From Microplitis mediator (Eukaryota > Arthropoda > Insecta > Hymenoptera > Braconidae), in NCBI RefSeq assembly GCF_029852145.1, contig NC_079974.1, forward strand, positions 496,001 through 560,000: 64,000 bases of DNA, given 5' to 3'. The stretch's first letter is position 1; each line of letters starts with the position of its first letter. Below the pieces are notes generated by a model that saw only the letters and a list, made by a program, of their open reading frames with translations, did no database searches and had not been told where the DNA came from. The position numbers and the translations under genes were made by a program. Shown here piece by piece: positions 59,637 through 64,000 of the stretch.

Positions 59637-62600
59637 ATGATATTACCAATCGCTATAGTTGTTATTACTCAATCGTTTGGCACACAGGTAATACATTTAA
59701 TTATAATGTCAGTTATACAGAATATATTGTCTTTAATATAATTTTTTAGGGAACCCTGCATCTAGTTCTTGAGGATGCCATGTGTACGGCTTACGATGAG
59801 GAATATTTCTTAGAACCTGAAACTTATGTAAATGATGAGAATGCATGGGTCGTAAACATGACGCTAATTAAACCACTTTCGATAGAAACTCAAGTAATTA
59901 TTGTTTCTCATTTTTACTGTTGTTATTACTCATATTTTGCACACCTCTAGTGCGAAAGCACCAAGGATGCTTCATGATCAATCTACGCCCGAGTAAAAAT
60001 GAATTTATTATTTTTACGAAAAAATTATAAATTTTTATCGACCGCCGCACCACCGCTGCACCACCACCGTTTGGCGGAATATTCCGCCGCACGCTTAAAA
60101 TATATTCTGCCAGCACCGCCGCACCACCGCTGCACGACCGCCGCACCAATGCTTAAGCATAACCCCGATTTCACAAAAAAATGGCATTTATATGCCAAAA
60201 TATCTTATGATTAATTAATTAATTTACCCGGTTTATGGTGAGAGAAATTCAATTGTCCGGTAGGAGTAAATTATATATGGCCATATATTAAAATTTTCAA
60301 TATATACATAGCCATGTATAGAAATTTCAACTAAATTAAAAAAAAAGACTTACTCAATTTTAGTAGTTTTGTACACCTCAAGCGCGAAAGCGCAGGTGTG
60401 CTTTATGGACGGTTTTTTTTATTCGACTATTTTACTCACATAAAAATCTTTCTACACTATTTTTATTCCACTAAGATAGGTAAAATTGTATTCTAGCATA
60501 TAGAGAATTTATTCAGGAACAATTTGAACCCAATTTTAAGTCGATTCATTATTTTATTCGTTTAAAATAAATTAGTTTAACTCAAGAAATCAGTGCTGTC
60601 AATTGTTACGTATGAAACTTCGTAAACACGATAACTCTCGATGGATACCGTTAATCGGCCTTACTTTTTTTTTATTGTCTTTGTATTTTTTATCACAAGA
60701 ACCCTTATGAAAATTACTATCTGAATCCTTTTAGTTTAATTGTAAGTAATTAACGACGTAAAACTGATTATTCGTGAAAAATCTAGCTGCTATTTTTACT
60801 GTTGTTATTATTTTTTCATTTTTCTCTCTATCAACTACTGGTGGCAGCATTAGCGTTTAATATGTTTGAAAAAAAGGCGACATCTAAGACAAAAGGCGGG
60901 ATATTTAAAAAAAAATGTTAGTAAAAAAATATTAAACTGAAAATAAGAAATAAAAAAATCAAATTGATAATTTGTAAGTTGAATAAAAGTTCATAATAAA
61001 AAAAACACATTAATATTATATAATAAAAGTAGTGATTAAAAATAAAATGAGCGATTGAGGTGTGCACTTTTGGATTTTCCAACATTTTTTTTTTTCTTTG
61101 ATGATGCGGAAATCAATCAGATTTGTGATAAAATTAATTTCTAACCGAGTAGAAATTTTTAATTTAAGGAAAAAACGCTATAAATATCAACCAAACGCAC
61201 ACGATTTAGTAGGATTCGAACCCGGGACCTTACGCACGAAAGACCGACGCTTTAACGACTAGGCTACGCTACCGACATTGACTACTAAGTTTACTTGTGC
61301 TATATGAGATTGAAAAGAATATACCACTTTTAAATCACTTATCAAAAATAATTTACAACAAAATATCACAGCTATGGTGCGGCGGTGGTGCAGCGGTGGT
61401 GCAGCGGTCAATAAAAATTTATAATTTTTTCGTAAAAATAATGATTTCATTTTTACTCGGGTTGTCACGGCGGTGGTGCGGCATTTATGAAATAATCGGA
61501 ATTGTCACGGCTGTAGTGCAGCGGTGGTGCGGCGCTTAAAAAGCCGTGCAGCGGTATTGCGGCGGTGGTGCGGCGGAATTCTGTTTTTACTCGGGCGTTT
61601 TTTGACTCGTTCACTCACATTAAATCATTTCCACTCTTTTGAATACACTAAAATGAATAAAATAGTATACTCATACAAAGACAATTTATTAACGAATAAT
61701 TTAAGCCCAACATTAAGTCGATTAAATATTCTATTAGTTAAATATAAAATATTTTGATCCCAGAGACACGAGTTATCAATTGTCGTGTATGAAAATTAGT
61801 AAACACGATAAGTCCCGATAAACATAATTAATCGGCCTAACTATTTTTATACTATCTTCGTTTTTTTTTAGTACGAGAACCTTTTTAAAAATCACTATCT
61901 AAATCCTTTTAGTTTAATTGCAATTGATTAAAAATGTAAAACTGGTTTTTCACGAAAAATCGAACTACCATTTTCATTTTTACTATTGTAATTATTACAA
62001 AAGTAAATAGACTTTGAGAAGGATGGGCTAAATCGTTCGAATAGTTTTGAATTGATGGCTGTTTGAAATTTCCATGATTTTTCGTAAAAATCAGTTTTTA
62101 ATCACTGCTAAAGTTTATATAACTTGAAAACTAATATTCATAGACAATTTCCGTAAAAAGTATCTGAAAGTATGTCTAATAATCTTTAATTTATGACCCT
62201 AAGCTTTATGTTTTGTTTATTTCTTCCAATAATTTGATAGCCTTGAAATTTTTAATAAAACTAATGATGTTTCAATCGTACCTATACGTCCTATAATTAT
62301 AAGTGGTCCTTCCATCGTAATAGCGATTACAATTATGATCTCATACTAATTAAATTTTCTTTACTTTGTTTACGTGAAGGTTCGTTTGGTACATTACCCT
62401 AGCGGATTCGAATTACGGTTAATACAGTGATTTACCGTAATTTACGGTGCCTAGCAGAATTACCGTAAATTACGGTAATCTACGGCAAATTACGGTGAAT
62501 TGCCGTAACTTACCGTAATTTTTCGGCGCCTGGCATAATTACCGTAAATTACGGCAATTTACCGTAATTTGCCTAGATTACCGTAATTTACCGTAGATTA

Positions 62601-63967
62601 CCGTACTTTACGGAAATTCTGCTAGGCACCGTAAATTACCGTAAATTACGGCAATTTACCGTAATTCGCCTAGATTACCATAATTTACGGTAATTCTGCT
62701 AGGCACCGTAAATTACGGCGATTTACCGCAATTTACCTGATTTACCGTAGATTACCGTAATTTACGGTAATTCTGCTAGGCACCGTAAATTACGGCAATT
62801 TACCGTAATTTACCGTAGATTACCGTAATTTACCGTAGATTACTGTAATTTACCGTAGATTACCGTAATTTATAGTAATTCTGCTAGGCACCGTAAATTA
62901 CGGCAATGTACCGTAATTTGCCTAGATTACCGTAATTTACCTTAGATTACCGTAATTTACCGTAGATTACCGTAATTTACGGTAATTCTGCTAGGCGCCG
63001 TAAATTACCGTAAATTACGGCAATTTATCGTAATTTGCCTAGATTACCGTAATTTACCGTAGATTACCGTAATTTACGGTAATTCTGCTAGGTACCGTAA
63101 ATTACGGTAAATTACGGTAAATCACTGTATTTACCGTAATTCGGATTCGCTAGGGTACCTACGTAATGTTTTGTCAAATCAACCATCTGAAGTTCTCTAT
63201 CGAAAATAGTCGTTGTCTTTTTTTACCTAGATTAATTGGAAAATCTACCTTCCATTACAGCTGCCAAATGACCTTTTCTTTATATTTATATGGTTATAGC
63301 TCATAAACCAAAAAATAATCAACTCGTAATTTTTAGGGATATTTCTCATTAACAGGAGCATCAATGGGTGAATATGTGGTGAATACTGGAATTGATGTAC
63401 AGATGAGCTTGTGTGATTTCATTGAGGAACCTATTATAATGGGTCGTGTTCTTCAAGCATTTGGAATGTCTGTAGACCATTGTCCACCTGACATTGTAAG
63501 TGATAATTGACTATGAGATATGAAGGAATTCAGAAGTACCATAAAGATTTAATATATTATGTTATCTTTTGAAATAACGGTTTAATGAACGATATTCCAT
63601 GCCATAATGAGACTAATGGTTAAGTTTGTTTTGCCCTAATAGTTTAGTGTCATTAGTCCATTTAAAACCATCAGTGCTTAGAGTTATCTTAGTACGTTTA
63701 ATTTCATTAGTACAACACTTAATTCAACACTAGTAACTTTTAATAGTGTTTCCTTGCAATATAATCATATCTATGGATCTCATTGTTACCTAATGTTTTA
63801 ATCTTAATTCTAACACTTTTCAGGGTCTTTATGGAACTGAAGGTTATATAATTCCAACAGACACATTACCAGATGAATTCCCACCTAATAAACACATGGT
63901 GGAATTTGGTCTATTGTACGAGGAGAAGCCATTATTAATATACCAAGTATTCGTCATCTCCCAATAA
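59637..63967 (+). CDS. Small secreted DUF1091-like (MD-2-related-type) protein
   Basis: Four exons (59637-59687, 59750-59893, 63337-63495, 63824-63967) join in phase 0 with GT-AG borders and give 165 residues plus a stop. The N-terminus MILPIAIVVITQSFG is a signal peptide. The layout matches insect DUF1091 proteins: Cys29 early, an N-M-T glycosylation site at 53, a C-D-F motif at 91-93, H-C-P at 113-115, then G-Y-G…LP-E-FP and a final strand LLYEEKPLLIYQVFVI. DUF1091 members are secreted or membrane-associated and related to MD-2/ML lipid-binding folds; lipid or pheromone-type ligand binding is inference. Introns are 62, 3,443 and 328 bp; the middle one is filled with repeats. It lies 4.5 kb downstream of the receptor gene on the same strand. 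Confidence 0.75.
59986..61597. mobile_element. Inverted-repeat element (CGCCCGAGTAAAAA ends) with a tRNA-like segment
   Basis: The outer ends CGCCCGAGTAAAAA and TTTTTACTCGGGCG are perfect inverses. The longer arms, 59,990-60,075 and 61,383-61,466, pair almost perfectly over about 80 bp (CGAAAAAATTATAAATTTTT within) and contain GGTGGTGCGGC repeats. Extra GGTGGTGCGGC units extend the right side to 61,597. A tRNA-like sequence lies at 61,200-61,273. The element fills much of the large intron of the DUF1091-like gene. Confidence 0.7.
60403..61998. repeat. Pair of diverged direct repeats of about 400 bp
   Basis: 60,403-60,815 and 61,592-61,998 align in the same orientation. Shared landmarks are TAAACACGATAA, TTAATCGGCCT, ATCACTATCT-type, AATCCTTTTAGTTTAATTG and TTTTTACTGTTGTTATTA-type stretches. 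Another fragment of the last motif occurs just after exon 2 (about 59,910). The period is about 1.19 kb. Origin (tandem duplication or terminal repeats of a decayed element) is unclear. Confidence 0.6.
61200..61273 (-). tRNA. tRNA-like sequence with intact Pol III boxes
   Basis: On the minus strand the A-box TAGCCTAGTCG (61,266-61,256) and B-box GGTTCGAATCC (61,222-61,212) match consensus exactly, 44 nt apart. The acceptor strands do not pair, the T stem is partly broken and the anticodon arm is irregular. It is a tRNA-derived relic rather than a working tRNA. Confidence 0.5.
62397..63155. mobile_element. TA-flanked palindromic MITE (CCCTAGCG ends) made of TTACCGTAA units
   Basis: The ends CCCTAGCGGATTCGAATTAC and the inverse of CCCTAGCGAATCCGAATTAC are flanked by TA (62,395-62,396 and 63,156-63,157). 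The interior is built almost wholly from AATTTACCGTAA/TTACGGTAAATT words and a longer unit containing TAATTCTGCTAGGCACCGTA. No coding capacity. Confidence 0.85.
63496..63823. other. Last intron of the DUF1091-like gene
   Basis: AT-rich intron of 328 bp with donor GTAAGT and acceptor TTTTCAG. Words such as ACTAATGGTTAA recur loosely. No other feature. Confidence 0.5.
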
Positions 63968-64000
63968 AAGGTGAAGTGATTTTTTAGAGCGACACTATAA

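Noticed and set aside
59898..61757. Short frames with GGTGGTGCGGC repeats
   Set aside because: They are GC-rich repeat arms of an inverted-repeat element, open on both strands by composition.
60403..61998. LTR retrotransposon flanked by direct repeats
   Set aside because: There are no TG…CA ends, primer-binding site or polyprotein frame, and the copies are strongly diverged.

Overview
The window looks like an insect nuclear genome, AT-rich and dense in repeats. A parasitoid wasp or related hymenopteran is my best guess. That rests on two multi-exon genes with GT-AG introns, a secreted DUF1091-like protein, a receptor with a farnesoic-acid-O-methyltransferase-like (FAMeT) domain, and the style of the short inverted-repeat transposons. 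The species assignment is inference. No bacterial operon, CRISPR array or virus was seen.

Layout. (1) 1-27,426: one uninterrupted satellite array, 152 full copies of a 180-bp monomer plus a truncated, diverged end copy. It runs off the left edge. Full copies keep exactly 180 bp, and shared variants show layered higher-order duplication. (2) 27,427-33,438: AT-rich intergenic DNA with several inverted-repeat elements. (3) 33,439-55,184 (+): one large gene that I assembled from 19 coding exons (4,317 nt, 1,438 residues, reading frame kept across all 18 introns). It encodes a type I membrane protein: signal peptide, FAMeT-like domain, an unassigned Cys-containing region, two EGF-like modules, about six fibronectin type III (FN3) modules, a membrane-proximal domain like that of receptor tyrosine phosphatases, one transmembrane helix and a tail of about 76 residues with no kinase or phosphatase domain. 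(4) 55,185-59,636: intergenic, with further repeats. (5) 59,637-63,967 (+): a four-exon gene for a 165-residue secreted DUF1091-like protein, whose 3.4-kb intron is filled with repeats.

Mobile DNA. Introns are either 62-104 bp or enlarged; six of the seven large introns of the receptor gene and the largest intron of the second gene are built substantially from short non-autonomous DNA elements with terminal inverted repeats (TIRs), several flanked by TA duplications and some nested. Most are palindromic overall and filled with copies of their own terminal motif. Four elements with unrelated ends each carry a tRNA-like segment that keeps A-box and B-box Pol III promoter sequences, usually at tRNA spacing, although the acceptor stems have mostly decayed. 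This recurring design is the least explained pattern in the window.

All calls come from reading the sequence and hand splicing. No database search, folding program or transcript evidence was used.
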